A stretch of DNA of 64,000 bases, taken from the NCBI GenBank assembly GCA_947184155.2, contig CAMXCT020003167.1, positions 1 through 64,000 of the forward strand. Direction: 5' to 3'. The position numbers were made by a program, and so were the translations under genes. Numbering within the stretch: position 1 is the stretch's first letter; each line of letters starts with the position of its first letter. This DNA comes from Cladocopium goreaui (taxonomy: Eukaryota > Sar > Dinophyceae > Suessiales > Symbiodiniaceae). Below are positions 9,633 through 18,275 of the stretch, piece by piece. Below the pieces are notes generated by a model. The model had not been told where the DNA came from and made no database searches. It saw only the letters and a program-made list of their open reading frames with translations.

Positions 9633-11831
9633 TTAAATGCACATTTGATCGTTTGAGGTTCTGAGCCATTTCATGCGATTTCTGGCGGATGCTCTATTCT
9701 TCAAAACTTCATTGGAGTCATGGAGACAATATGTTCCTTGTCTGAGGGTTTCCCTCAAAAAGTTCGCTTCCATAATCTTCGTGAGAGCATCTGCTAATTG
9801 TGCTCCGGAATGAACCCAGTACTTTATGCCTTCTGAAAGGATGTCTTTGATCGAACGGGCTAAAAGTTGGGTCCTAAACTCGGAACAATTTGGAATGGCT
9901 GTTCGGGTGGTCAAATCATATAGGCTCTTGCAGTCAGTGATGGCTAAATCTTCATTGGTGACTTTGTAAGTTGGAATGGTGATGGCAGGTGGGAGGTTGT
10001 TTTCTTTTTCTGGTCGTTGCCATTCAGTTTTTGGGTTCAGTATCCACGCCCAGTACAGTCTGATCCATGTCAATTGGTCCAAAGCCGTTGACAGAGCTGA
10101 TGTCTCAGCTGACAAAGTGCTTGTTACGATTCTCTGGATTTTCTTAGTACCCCAGGATAGTGGACTGATGGCACATGATTCGTTGGATGAGATTTCCTTG
10201 TGGGTGGCCAAAATGATCATACCAGCATGTGATTCAGGTTTACTCTTTGATGCAAACGATGCGTCCGAAAAGGCTATGAATCGCACATCAGGAGTGGCTA
10301 TGGGTTGGATCTGAATGCAAACATCACTATGTTTCTTCGCATTGTGCAAAACCTTATTCGCAGTGATCAGTGTTGATACCTTTGCTTGGTTGATCTGTGA
10401 CTGCAAATGGCTTAAGGCACTGGACAAGTCTGGTCTTGTGTGTACTGCAGCATATTGTAACGATCCTACCAAGCCACGAAGGTGATGGCGCTCTTCTTCA
10501 GTCACGGACTCATCTTCCTTTTGACGTCGTTCTGGTTTGATGGAAATTGGGGGAATGTTATTGACATATTTGGATTGGGATAATCGAATGCTATTGTCTG
10601 GTTGCTGTTGCATGTCAATTCCTGTAAATGTAAAGGACTTTGATTTCTTGGATCCAAAAGGATATTTCTGTTCGAGTTTACTGATTTGTTCATGGAAATA
10701 TTCATCGCCCCCATTGATTCCGTCATCGACGTGCACTCCTAAGGCTCCGGACAACATCCCAGTTTTTGGGTGTCTCAAGACAAACATGCATGGGTCGAAT
10801 GGACTGGCTGTGAATCCCAATTGAAACAATTCTTCACACAACGTCTGACACCAAAGAAATGGGGCATCAATTAACCCATAGGCAGACTTATCTAGTTTAC
10901 AGACTTCGTCTGGTTTCAATTTGAGGGCTTCCGCAAGTTCTGGCACTGGTTCAATACCCATGACTCTGTCTTTTTGAGTTCGGCCTTGGAGAAATGCAGC
11001 ACGAATGTCGAATGAGCCAAGGCTCCATCCCTTTGAGGAAATCAGTTGGAGCAGCAGCATTTTAGACTGGCGTCCCAAGGTAGGACTGTCTCGTGGTACC
11101 TCTGTTAAGTTGGGGTCTAGATATCCTAAAACCACCAGTCGCGCCTTGGCTTTGCGTGTATCCAATTTTGAGGCTTTGGCTTGATCTCTGTGTTCACCTT
11201 TTTGGGATGTATCTTTTTCTTTCCAAACCAACAACCATCGACACCGCAAAATTTGTTCAGGGGCTAACTTTGATCTGAGAATTTTCGAGACTGTTCCTGT
11301 GGTCAGCCAATTCTGTACTTCGGTCTGCTTGGCTGTTTGGAATGCTGCCCTTTCTTCTGGCGAAAGGAGTGACAATTTCACCTCGGTACGTTGCCTTTTT
11401 TCCGCTGTAGCCATCAGAATTTCATCTGCAGTGGCATCTTGCGGCAACGTTGTCACATATTGACTTGGCAGGTCTACTTCAAAGCGCCAGGCACATGGTT
11501 CTTCCACGGGATCAACTGCAAAAATTTCATCATCACAACAAAGTAAATGAGAAGTTACCAGTTGGTCGCCCTCTTCATTCTCGGGTATGGGTGTGTCAAT
11601 ATGGATTGTTGAAGTGGGATCAGCATGAATTTCATTCTCATTGGAATTCTGTTCGGATTGGTTCCCTTCGGGTTCATCATCAGGTTGGTCTTGGGATTGA
11701 CTGGTGTTATCTTCGGGAGTATTTTCGTTTGGGTTGGCATTTGGATTGAGATTACTTTCGGTTATTGATTGGGGAATTTCCAGGTTGGATATTTTACTTG
11801 GTGGTTGGATTTGTCTTGACTCTGACCATCC
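9633..11831 (-). CDS. Retrotransposon reverse transcriptase and RNase H
   Basis: The frame is open from 11831 and stops at 9633. It starts with an acidic Asn/Gln/Pro-rich linker. Counted from the GTG codon at 11507, the copia reverse transcriptase shows KARLVVLGY (about 121), SFDIRAAFLQG with the first catalytic Asp (D167), KLDKSAYGLIDAP (about 204) and HVDDG with the Asp pair (261-262), then TRPDLSSAL (about 357). RNase H follows with D415 (FSDASF), E468 (SAETSA), D525 (ITDCKS) and D573 (QLADALTK). All key residues are present, so the enzyme may be active. The integrase frame overlaps it by about 70 bp with a -1 relation. It copies element RNA into DNA in virus-like particles. Confidence 0.92.
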   Translation of the reverse strand, partial: GWSESRQIQPPSKISNLEIPQSITESNLNPNANPNENTPEDNTSQSQDQPDDEPEGNQSEQNSNENEIHADPTSTIHIDTPIPENEEGDQLVTSHLLCCDDEIFAVDPVEEPCAWRFEVDLPSQYVTTLPQDATADEILMATAEKRQRTEVKLSLLSPEERAAFQTAKQTEVQNWLTTGTVSKILRSKLAPEQILRCRWLLVWKEKDTSQKGEHRDQAKASKLDTRKAKARLVVLGYLDPNLTEVPRDSPTLGRQSKMLLLQLISSKGWSLGSFDIRAAFLQGRTQKDRVMGIEPVPELAEALKLKPDEVCKLDKSAYGLIDAPFLWCQTLCEELFQLGFTASPFDPCMFVLRHPKTGMLSGALGVHVDDGINGGDEYFHEQISKLEQKYPFGSKKSKSFTFTGIDMQQQPDNSIRLSQSKYVNNIPPISIKPERRQKEDESVTEEERHHLRGLVGSLQYAAVHTRPDLSSALSHLQSQINQAKVSTLITANKVLHNAKKHSDVCIQIQPIATPDVRFIAFSDASFASKSKPESHAGMIILATHKEISSNESCAISPLSWGTKKIQRIVTSTLSAETSALSTALDQLTWIRLYWAWILNPKTEWQRPEKENNLPPAITIPTYKVTNEDLAITDCKSLYDLTTRTAIPNCSEFRTQLLARSIKDILSEGIKYWVHSGAQLADALTKIMEANFLRETLRQGTYCLHDSNEVLKNRASARNRMKWLRTSNDQMCI

Positions 11832-13537
11832 TCAGGAAGGTTCCTGGCTTCAGCTGAACTCACAGGGCGCACATGTTCTGGTGCTCGGCGGTGCAATTTC
11901 CCTCCAGTAGTGGCCCATATAGACAGGTTCTTCTCTTGTTGGATGGTCTTCAGGGGGCCAAACCAGTATCCCTTGTTATCTTTTTGGGGTTGCCACATCA
12001 TGACCCATTCTCCTACCTCGTAACCCTGCCTGTCGGGTCGGGTTCTGCGAAGGCAGGCACGCCGAAGTGCCATGTCATTGTCTACACGGTGGAACGCCAC
12101 CCTTGCGCGTTCGCGCAACGCAAGATTTTGCCTGAAGGCTATTCCTTGGGCATCTTCTCGGTTGGCACTGGCATGGGCTGATATGTCTTCGGAACTGATG
12201 ACCGAGCCTGGCAATTTTGAGCATTTTCCAAATACCAAAACTTCGGGTGCAAAACCGGATCTGATACTGAGGGTATTTTTGGCATGAGTGCACTGGATTA
12301 GGGCTTGTTGGAAATCTCGATAGGTGGTGATGGGAGTCTCATGGTCAATTTTATTCATCATGTTTTGGAGGATTTGTCCATGTCTCTCACATCTGCCGTT
12401 TTGCCAGTGTGCATGTGGTGATGTGATGATCCCCTTTACTTCATGTCTCTGTAGGAAACTTCCGAATTCCTCGCTGGTGAATTCGGTGGCAGCATCCATT
12501 ATCATGGCATTTGGTGGGCCCGCCCATAGGAACCAGGCATCGGATACCTTGCTAATTACCTGTTCTGCTGAGCGACTGGGCGCAGGAATTGCAACATGAT
12601 AGTTTGTGGCTTGGTCTAACATGTGGTAAAAATGGAACATCATTCCGTTTTGGGCTGTCCAAGTAATACCATCTATGAAAACCTTGTCATTAAAGTCCAG
12701 GGAATCCTTCAAGGAACTTGGTCGGGATATTTTGGGCTTTTGGCATGATGAACATGTGGGACACTCCATGTCAAACACAGCTTGGGATATCTCGGGGCGG
12801 CAACCTTGTGACCTGAAAACAGCGCTCAGTTGCTCTGGGCTGGGGTGGCACAGGTTCTGGTGTGCCCTCCGGATCATGGCCTGTTCTTCTCTTGGTAAGG
12901 CTCGAAACCTCGGGCCATGATGCATTTTGGCTACTGGCATTTGGTGACTCTCAGCAGGATTGTCGCCTGAGGGCTTCCCTGGTGTTGTGTCTGATGTCTC
13001 CTCTTGCTTGGATGACCCTTGGCTTGACTGGTCTTTGTGATCATCTATATGATCATTGACACCGTCGGGTCCTACTGGGCCTTCTGATGGCATGCTTTCC
13101 ATGGGTTCGGCATCAGGCACCCCTGGGGTACTCTCGGCATCGGCAGGTGGAAAAGCCATGGAGCCCTGGTGACTCTCGGCTTCTTTGGCTGCGAACATCG
13201 TTATATTCACTCGGCAGGCTGGAGACTTTCGGATCAATTGATGTTTGGAAAGCAGATCATACCTTTCCCAAGAGTCATCAAAAGTCATTCGTTGATCATG
13301 TCTCAACCTCATGATGGACCTCCGGTATGGTGCTTCTTCAGGGGTGATGTCTTTGGGAGGTTCAAAACGACGGTCGGTCCCCTTTCCAGCTATCAAACTT
13401 AAGATTTTAAAACCAGGAAACGTTTGATGCAGTTCTTGTAAAATGGCAGGACTATTGATCTTTTTCTTGCCTACTCGAGGTAATATGGCTTCTATTTTCT
13501 TGAGGATGTCTTCTTTTCTACTGTGTCTGTCATGGTG
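11762..13537 (-). CDS. Retrotransposon integrase
   Basis: The frame opens after a TGA at 13540-13538 and ends at 11762. Counted from the TTG at 13396, the zinc-binding H179/H184/C212/C215 (HX4HX27CX2C) precedes the catalytic core D242 (FIDGITW), D301 (MDAATEF) and E337 (CERHGQ), with 35 residues between the last two. A long acidic Ser/Pro-rich linker precedes the zinc domain and a basic C-terminal part ends with APEHVRPVS. The enzyme inserts the cDNA into the genome. The true coding start of this module is unclear, because the preceding module joins through a -1 frame change at about 13492-13540. Confidence 0.9.
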   Translation of the reverse strand, partial: HHDRHSRKEDILKKIEAILPRVGKKKINSPAILQELHQTFPGFKILSLIAGKGTDRRFEPPKDITPEEAPYRRSIMRLRHDQRMTFDDSWERYDLLSKHQLIRKSPACRVNITMFAAKEAESHQGSMAFPPADAESTPGVPDAEPMESMPSEGPVGPDGVNDHIDDHKDQSSQGSSKQEETSDTTPGKPSGDNPAESHQMPVAKMHHGPRFRALPREEQAMIRRAHQNLCHPSPEQLSAVFRSQGCRPEISQAVFDMECPTCSSCQKPKISRPSSLKDSLDFNDKVFIDGITWTAQNGMMFHFYHMLDQATNYHVAIPAPSRSAEQVISKVSDAWFLWAGPPNAMIMDAATEFTSEEFGSFLQRHEVKGIITSPHAHWQNGRCERHGQILQNMMNKIDHETPITTYRDFQQALIQCTHAKNTLSIRSGFAPEVLVFGKCSKLPGSVISSEDISAHASANREDAQGIAFRQNLALRERARVAFHRVDNDMALRRACLRRTRPDRQGYEVGEWVMMWQPQKDNKGYWFGPLKTIQQEKNLSIWATTGGKLHRRAPEHVRPVSSAEARNLPEDGQSQDKSNHQVKYPTWKFPNQ

Positions 13538-14613
13538 TCATGTGATTCGGTACTGACCTCTGGTGGGTTCAGGCGCATCCTTTTGGTCTCCCCCGGCTGC
13601 TCGAGTGCGCCAGTTGCAGCAGGTATTTTGGTGCCCTTGGCTGGGCTTTTTCGGATCCTCTTGGTCGGACGTTCTCTGACTGTTGCGACATTTAGTTCTG
13701 CGGTCAGTGCATCCAAACACAACAAGGCTGGATCGGCGATATGTCCTACTGTTTTTTCCAAAGGGAACCGCTGCTTCAAAATGGTCTTGGCAATCAGTCG
13801 GGCGAACTTCCGGGGATACAATTCAGAGAACTGTGAACGCGAGACTGACACGCCTTGGAACATCGTGGATCCTTCAATGACCTGGTGACTGTGGGACCTA
13901 TTGCATTTCAGAGGCTCAAGTGCATCATACATTCTCATTGACGTAGTATGAATTTCAAGACCTTTCTTGATGGGAATTTTACTTTGTGGGTCTATGAGGT
14001 TACCAGCACGGCACAAGTCAGGTTTGGCGATTACCATGTATCTTTGGACTTCCTGTACTTGGGGAATTTTCATCATCAACGATCCCTTCGGCTGTTCCCA
14101 GTGGGCGTGTGCTTGACACCTGTGTTGGTGTCTGCTCAGTACCAGGCACAATGCAATTTGGGTGAGCATCAACAACCTGTCATTCTGGTTTTGGTCCCAG
14201 GCTTGGAGGGACCTCTGGCTATTGAAGGCTGACCATTTACTCCAAGGTCCACATGTGGGGCTCATCCAAATGTGGCGAGGACGGTGCCTGATGACCATTG
14301 CAAACAGCTCTCTACGGCCCTCAGTGTGCATCAGATCGCCTTGGTCATAACCAAACCTTTTTGCCTGGCCTCCTAGCTGGTTAACCTGAGATGTTAACAT
14401 GCTCTCTGAGCTGCAGAAAACTTCCAGGAGGTCTATCGTCTTCGAGCTTGCTTGGGTGATTTTGGCTGTCTGCGTGAGTTCTTTCTCAATCTGTTCAACG
14501 ATTTCCCAAAACTTGGCATGATGAGAATTTGGAATTGATGATTCAAATTGATCAATTTCCCCTGCCCTGAGTGCCCAGTCGCCACAGTTGTCCTCTTCAT
14601 TCACGGGTTCCAT
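13492..14613 (-). CDS. Retrotransposon module with C5-methyltransferase-like motifs
   Basis: The 373-codon module follows an ATG at 14613 that overlaps the stop of the upstream frame. Residues 61-70 (DLLEVFCSSE) sit where cytosine methyltransferases have motif I (SAM binding). Residues 118-126 (SPTCGPWSK) align with the PCQ motif IV and keep the cysteine (C121). Residues 171-177 (HWEQPKG) align with motif VI (ENV) and keep the glutamate (E173). GDL at 92-94 fits the acidic motif II/III position. The C-terminal third is basic and has an NLS-like KRIRKSPAKGTK. Retrotransposon-borne DNA methyltransferases have been reported in dinoflagellates; whether this divergent copy is catalytic is unknown. 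The same frame is open up to 15369, but upstream of 14613 it reads as a shadow. Confidence 0.65.
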   Translation of the reverse strand: MEPVNEEDNCGDWALRAGEIDQFESSIPNSHHAKFWEIVEQIEKELTQTAKITQASSKTIDLLEVFCSSESMLTSQVNQLGGQAKRFGYDQGDLMHTEGRRELFAMVIRHRPRHIWMSPTCGPWSKWSAFNSQRSLQAWDQNQNDRLLMLTQIALCLVLSRHQHRCQAHAHWEQPKGSLMMKIPQVQEVQRYMVIAKPDLCRAGNLIDPQSKIPIKKGLEIHTTSMRMYDALEPLKCNRSHSHQVIEGSTMFQGVSVSRSQFSELYPRKFARLIAKTILKQRFPLEKTVGHIADPALLCLDALTAELNVATVRERPTKRIRKSPAKGTKIPAATGALEQPGETKRMRLNPPEVSTESHDTMTDTVEKKTSSRK

Positions 14614-15281
14614 GGGTCTTCCCATTCCACTGTGGCAGTTTCTGGCATCGTCGGGGTCGATGAGTGAGGTGGCATTCCGTGGCCCTGAGACATCAGAGCA
14701 ATCATCCGTTGCATGGCTGATTCCAGCCCTGACATCCTCTCTTGGATGTTCTGGATTTCCTCCCGGGTCTGAGCTTCGTTCACCCAAGGAGACTCGCTCA
14801 TCATCTCGTAGATCTCGGGGTCCGTCTCCACATTCCATGTTGTCGGTGTGGAAGGTCCGACCATCGTCTTCGGCTTGGCTGCCAAGGACTTTGGGTGACT
14901 CTTGGCCTTGGCCTTGGGAACTGGCATCTGCGTGGTCGATGTCTCGGTTGCTTCGGACTCCTCGATCTTGAGGTTGATGTAGTGAATCATTTTCCTGTGT
15001 TCCAGCTTGGTGCTGTTGAAATAGTGAGCCGCAAACCATCGAATCCAGTCGGGATGACAAACCCACATCTCTTCGTACGTTTTGCCTAGGTGGCTCTTTC
15101 CAAAATTCATCACTTCGTCCTTGAGATTCTCCTTGGTCAGGTGCTCGATGGACTCCTGCTCGGGAGCTGGCAAGCTCGCTTGGGCTCGCGTCAGACGCTG
15201 AGCAAAACTTGCCATGACTTGGATCACACTGCAACGGTCGGGAATCAGCGCCAGTCTCTTGAGGAAAAACTCTCTGTACAT
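14601..15281 (-). CDS. Retrotransposon module with FGK-type domain
   Basis: The 226-codon frame encodes a helical N-terminus, then NFGKSHLGKTYEEMWVCHP and DWIRWFAAHY, followed by a Lys/Pro/Ser-rich linker and a C-terminal coiled coil (EEIQNIQERMSGLESAMQRM). The FGK...GKTYEE...DWIRW pattern resembles the short DUF3820 / exonuclease X C-terminal type of domain, which is inference from memory. It is in the same frame as the protease module but separated from it by TGA (15329-15327) and a TAG. It ends at TGA 14603-14601, inside the first codons of the methyltransferase-like module. Its role may be nucleic-acid binding. Confidence 0.6.
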   Translation of the reverse strand: MYREFFLKRLALIPDRCSVIQVMASFAQRLTRAQASLPAPEQESIEHLTKENLKDEVMNFGKSHLGKTYEEMWVCHPDWIRWFAAHYFNSTKLEHRKMIHYINLKIEESEATETSTTQMPVPKAKAKSHPKSLAAKPKTMVGPSTPTTWNVETDPEIYEMMSESPWVNEAQTREEIQNIQERMSGLESAMQRMIALMSQGHGMPPHSSTPTMPETATVEWEDPWNP

Positions 15282-15326
15282 TCGATTCTGCTGAAGCTAC
15301 CCTATGGATAACAGGTCTGTCACAAC

Positions 15327-16775
15327 TCATGGTGGTGATGGCTGATGTTTGACCCTGGCTGGATGGCATTCGGCTGTCGGCATTCTTTTGACCACCGTCG
15401 TGATCGTCCTGTGCATAAGTTTCAGCAGCTGTTCGCGGCTTCCCGGCACTGGAGATATTGTCAGTAAATCATTCATGTCCATGAGGTACAACCCTTTTGG
15501 TGAAAGTTGAAGGGGTATGTTGAGATTGTGATTGTTGAGTATGTGTTGATGGTTCTTGGTGTCGATCATGGCTCCAAGTGCACGTAAAAGCGTGTTGGAA
15601 ATTAAGAAGGGAGTTGACCCAGCTACCACTGAAATTTTCAACCACATTCCACAAACTGGCACCACAAGTGCATGCTGAGACTTCAACGTTCCTTGGTTTC
15701 CAAAACGAAACACCACATTGCTTGAGCTTCGCCGAACATGTGGTTTGATGTCTGAATGGAGATTATCCAAAAACTCTTTTACATGATCGCTCCCCATGAC
15801 TGTTTTCGTTGCCCCGGTGTCTATGATTCCCCAGGTGTCATGAGTTGCAAAAAACATGTCGGCTTCTGTGGACGTGGTGGCAGTCATTGGGCTCTCCACT
15901 GGTGCAGGCATGATAGGCTCTGTTGCTTTTGAACAGGTTGGCGGTTTTGAACCTCCAGGTGATGGCTCTCTCACTTGGTCAGGGCGCAAAATGCGCACAG
16001 GCTTGCAAGCATTGGTACTTGGCATGCTCGTTGGCTTTGGCTGCTGTCGGAGCTTCTGTTCAATCCTGGCCACAAGTGATTTTACCCCAAAAATAGTTCC
16101 CTTATTACCCTTAATATGGTTCCTAATTTTATCCCTGAGGACACTCATGTTGCTCTTTGGATGTTCTACGAACGGCTGCTGTCGACAACTTTGCATCGAA
16201 AAAACTGACTGTACAAAACATGACGCATTGGACAAAATGTCCTTGGCTTGGGACTCTGCAACTTCGGGCAGGCTGAGAAACTCAGCAGGCATGACATCAT
16301 CGTTGGTCTTTCCGGGAGCTGCAAAAGACACGGTCACGGCTGCTGATGCGGATGTCGAAGACGGTTGGCCCTTCATAGGACATTCATTTCGCCAATGTCC
16401 CTTTTTTCCGCACAACCTACAATTTGACTCCATGATCCTTTGCTGCAGGGACTTTCGATTTCCCCGGGGTGCTCGGCCTTTGGCCTTGCCACAGCCTTTG
16501 GCCTTCCCCTTGGAGATGGGCCAAAAGCCCCTTGATCTATATTTCTCACTGAGTTTCCTACGTGCCTCCATGTATGTGCTGTATGCTGCTGCAAGATCTT
16601 CGTCTCCTTGCACCAACTCACTTGCAGCCGTCTCGAAGTCGGCAATGAACACTGCATCATCGTCGCCCTCAGCAATGAGAACTTCCAGCAGGTCATCTTC
16701 TGTCCAGTCTTCATGATTGGCTAGGTTCAGTGATTCATAATTGTCTCCATGGTGGTCATGTTCCTCTGTAAACAT
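15327..16775 (-). CDS. Retrotransposon nucleocapsid (CCHC) and aspartic protease
   Basis: The 482-codon frame begins with an acidic segment, then a Lys/Gly-rich stretch and a zinc knuckle C119-X2-C122-X4-H127-X4-C132 (CRLCGKKGHWRNEC), as in gag nucleocapsid. A retropepsin-type active site lies at D319-T-G-A (GIIDTGATKTVMG). Its ATG at 16775 overlaps the end of gag by 20 bp in the +1 frame. The protease should mature the polyprotein. The frame closes with TGA at 15327, before integrase, which is unusual for an autonomous copia element. Confidence 0.88.
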   Translation of the reverse strand: MFTEEHDHHGDNYESLNLANHEDWTEDDLLEVLIAEGDDDAVFIADFETAASELVQGDEDLAAAYSTYMEARRKLSEKYRSRGFWPISKGKAKGCGKAKGRAPRGNRKSLQQRIMESNCRLCGKKGHWRNECPMKGQPSSTSASAAVTVSFAAPGKTNDDVMPAEFLSLPEVAESQAKDILSNASCFVQSVFSMQSCRQQPFVEHPKSNMSVLRDKIRNHIKGNKGTIFGVKSLVARIEQKLRQQPKPTSMPSTNACKPVRILRPDQVREPSPGGSKPPTCSKATEPIMPAPVESPMTATTSTEADMFFATHDTWGIIDTGATKTVMGSDHVKEFLDNLHSDIKPHVRRSSSNVVFRFGNQGTLKSQHALVVPVCGMWLKISVVAGSTPFLISNTLLRALGAMIDTKNHQHILNNHNLNIPLQLSPKGLYLMDMNDLLTISPVPGSREQLLKLMHRTITTVVKRMPTAECHPARVKHQPSPP

Positions 16776-17427
16776 CGTACATCGTCAGTGAATCATATAC
16801 CTTTGTCTTGTCCACCTTTTTCCCTAAGCCAGTCATTTCCTGGAAGAAAGCTGTTCCTAGCATTCTCACTGCCTCTCGAACTCTGCCAATTGTCAATGTG
16901 CCTTCCAAAGACGAGTCAGAGTCCAAGATGATCCGTTTCTTGTCTTCACTTGTCAGTCTGGCGCCTCTCAAGGTGATGTATGCCTGTAGATCATCCACCT
17001 GTAACTTCTGTGCTTTGAGTTTTGACCAGAGCACATCGGCTCTGGCCAAGTATGAGTCGTGGGACTCATCGGCCTGTTGGCCGCACTGAAACAAGGCTCG
17101 TTCAGCGTCAGCATAACGTTTTTCCAATCCAGTCTTTCCCCAGTGACCCCGTAGCAGTTCGATCAGTTTCTGAACCTGTTTGGCATCGTTGACACACAAC
17201 TCGGCGTGGTGCAACTGCAACTTTGCAAATGCTGATCCAGTTGTGTTGAGAATCAAACGTGTCACAAGCTCTGAGATCTTCCCTGCCGGCCATACTGTGA
17301 GTACCAGTTGAACTTTCTGCTGATAAGTCTGAAGGTCATCCTTTGAGGGATCAAAACTTGGAACCAGCGATGCTAACTGGTTAGATACACCGCCAGTCAA
17401 CTCAGGTCCTCCTGAGGCTTCCGACAT
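16756..17427 (-). CDS. Retrotransposon gag, capsid region
   Basis: The ATG at 17427 follows a 105-bp leader after the 5' LTR. The 223-residue product is largely helical and matches the copia gag (UBN2-like) pattern in layout: W-rich and L-rich helices (LVTRLILNTTGSAFAKLQL), KLIELLRGHWG, then SYLARADVLWSKL. It builds the particle shell. It stops at 16756 before the zinc knuckle, so capsid and nucleocapsid lie in different frames. A 37-bp stretch at the junction (GTATATG...CAGAG) could mimic a tiny intron that would join the frames; this is speculative. Confidence 0.85.
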   Translation of the reverse strand: MSEASGGPELTGGVSNQLASLVPSFDPSKDDLQTYQQKVQLVLTVWPAGKISELVTRLILNTTGSAFAKLQLHHAELCVNDAKQVQKLIELLRGHWGKTGLEKRYADAERALFQCGQQADESHDSYLARADVLWSKLKAQKLQVDDLQAYITLRGARLTSEDKKRIILDSDSSLEGTLTIGRVREAVRMLGTAFFQEMTGLGKKVDKTKVYDSLTMYDVYRGT

Positions 17428-17497
17428 GGGCAGCTAAACAAGCTAAGGATCACGGCCTAGAGCTTTGTCTCGCAAGCACCAGTAAACTGTCCTGGAT

Positions 17498-17521
17498 GCT
17501 CCTCGAAAGTTTTCGAGGAGC
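17498..17521 (-). other. Perfect hairpin beside the primer-binding site
   Basis: GCTCCTCGAAA and its exact complement are separated by GT only. The stem touches the primer-binding site and could take part in RNA dimerisation or packaging (inference). Confidence 0.7.
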
Positions 17522-17531
17522 TCCGCTACCA
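17521..17531 (-). other. Primer-binding site, initiator Met tRNA type
   Basis: One base inside the 5' LTR the minus strand reads TGGTAGCGGAG. Eukaryotic initiator Met tRNAs end in ...CTGCTACCA, whose complement begins TGGTAGCAGAG, so 10 of 11 bases fit. Confidence 0.75.
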
Positions 17532-17532
17532 G

Positions 17533-17866
17533 TGTCAACTGGGTAGCGGCTCCCTTCTCCAAAACCAAGTGCCCCTGGCACCACTCGTAAACCAGGCGAA
17601 CACGCCTTTTTGTACCACCAAGCTCTGGCTGTCCACAGCCGTATCCTGACAACCCAATGTCAGTTCCAAGCTACCACCAGCTTGCCAAAACGTAGCCTAT
17701 GGCGACGACACTCCTCCCGCCCGCCGCTGCATAACAAGGCTCCCTGAGCCAGATGTCTTGTAAAGTTGGAAAAGTAGAAACGCAATCTGGCAATCAAGTG
17801 ATGGTCAACAGATGGAGGTGCGGAACCCTGATGGGAAAGGAGACTGATCAAATGTGCATATTCACA
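17533..17866 (-). repeat. 5' LTR
   Basis: The 334-bp copy has TG...CA ends and is 332/334 identical to the left LTR. It should contain the element promoter; no TATA box is evident. Confidence 0.95.
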
Positions 17867-17872
17867 AAGTAT
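17867..17872. repeat. Target-site duplication, right copy (AAGTAT)
   Basis: It equals 9268-9273 and is followed by a TA run, consistent with insertion into the satellite. Confidence 0.75.
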
Positions 17873-18194
17873 ATATATATATATGTTTATATATATATAT
17901 TGGTGATACCAAGCGAGGGTTCTACTCCGTCTACGTCGGATAGCACCCGAATTTCGGGAGCCTTCCGAAACGGCACGTTTTCCACTGGGATTCCCATGAA
18001 AAAATCAAGGCATATGTCTAGCAGGATTCATGTCCAGAAAAACATGTTATAGCAACCCCCCAAAAAAAATTAGGAAAAGAAACAAAAAACCACCAAAAAC
18101 GCCTTTCCAAAATGATGATCATTTCAACATGTTCCATATTTTGCTAGCTACTTCCAGTATATCCCAGATTATTCCATTGATTGGCTGGCCAATC

Positions 18195-18275
18195 CCTGGG
18201 GTCAAGAGACCCATCTGCATGGAGCGTCGCATCATCTCCTCCGGATGCCCGTCATTCGCAGTCAAACGTAGGGAG
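18195..18275 (-). CDS. Exon-like island
   Basis: The minus frame encodes LRLTANDGHPEEMMRRSMQ and MGLLTPG, an amphipathic helix. The downstream edge CCAGG|GATTGG would need a GA-type donor, which dinoflagellates are known to use. Product unknown. Confidence 0.35.

Larger units (their letters stand above)
9274..17866 (-). mobile_element. Complete Ty1/copia-type LTR retrotransposon with extra modules
   Basis: The element is 8,593 bp, transcribed right to left, bounded by TG...CA LTRs of 334 bp that differ at two positions, and flanked by AAGTAT. Module order is gag, CCHC plus aspartic protease, an FGK-type domain, a C5-methyltransferase-like region, integrase, reverse transcriptase, RNase H. 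Integrase before reverse transcriptase defines the copia class. The two modules between protease and integrase are not part of the standard copia set. The coding modules are in different frames, although LTR identity implies a recent insertion. Confidence 0.93.

Noticed and set aside
11762-12100. Gypsy-type assignment from the GYWFGPL and EHVRPVS integrase tail
   Set aside because: Integrase precedes reverse transcriptase and the RT/RNase H motifs are of the copia type.
14613-15369. Upstream part of the long open frame of the methyltransferase-like module
   Set aside because: Over this part the frame is Ser/Gln/Arg-rich and overlaps the well-formed FGK module in another frame, so it is probably not coding.
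15856-16716. 286-codon plus-strand ORF
   Set aside because: Antisense of the nucleocapsid/protease frame, which carries the zinc knuckle and DTGA site.
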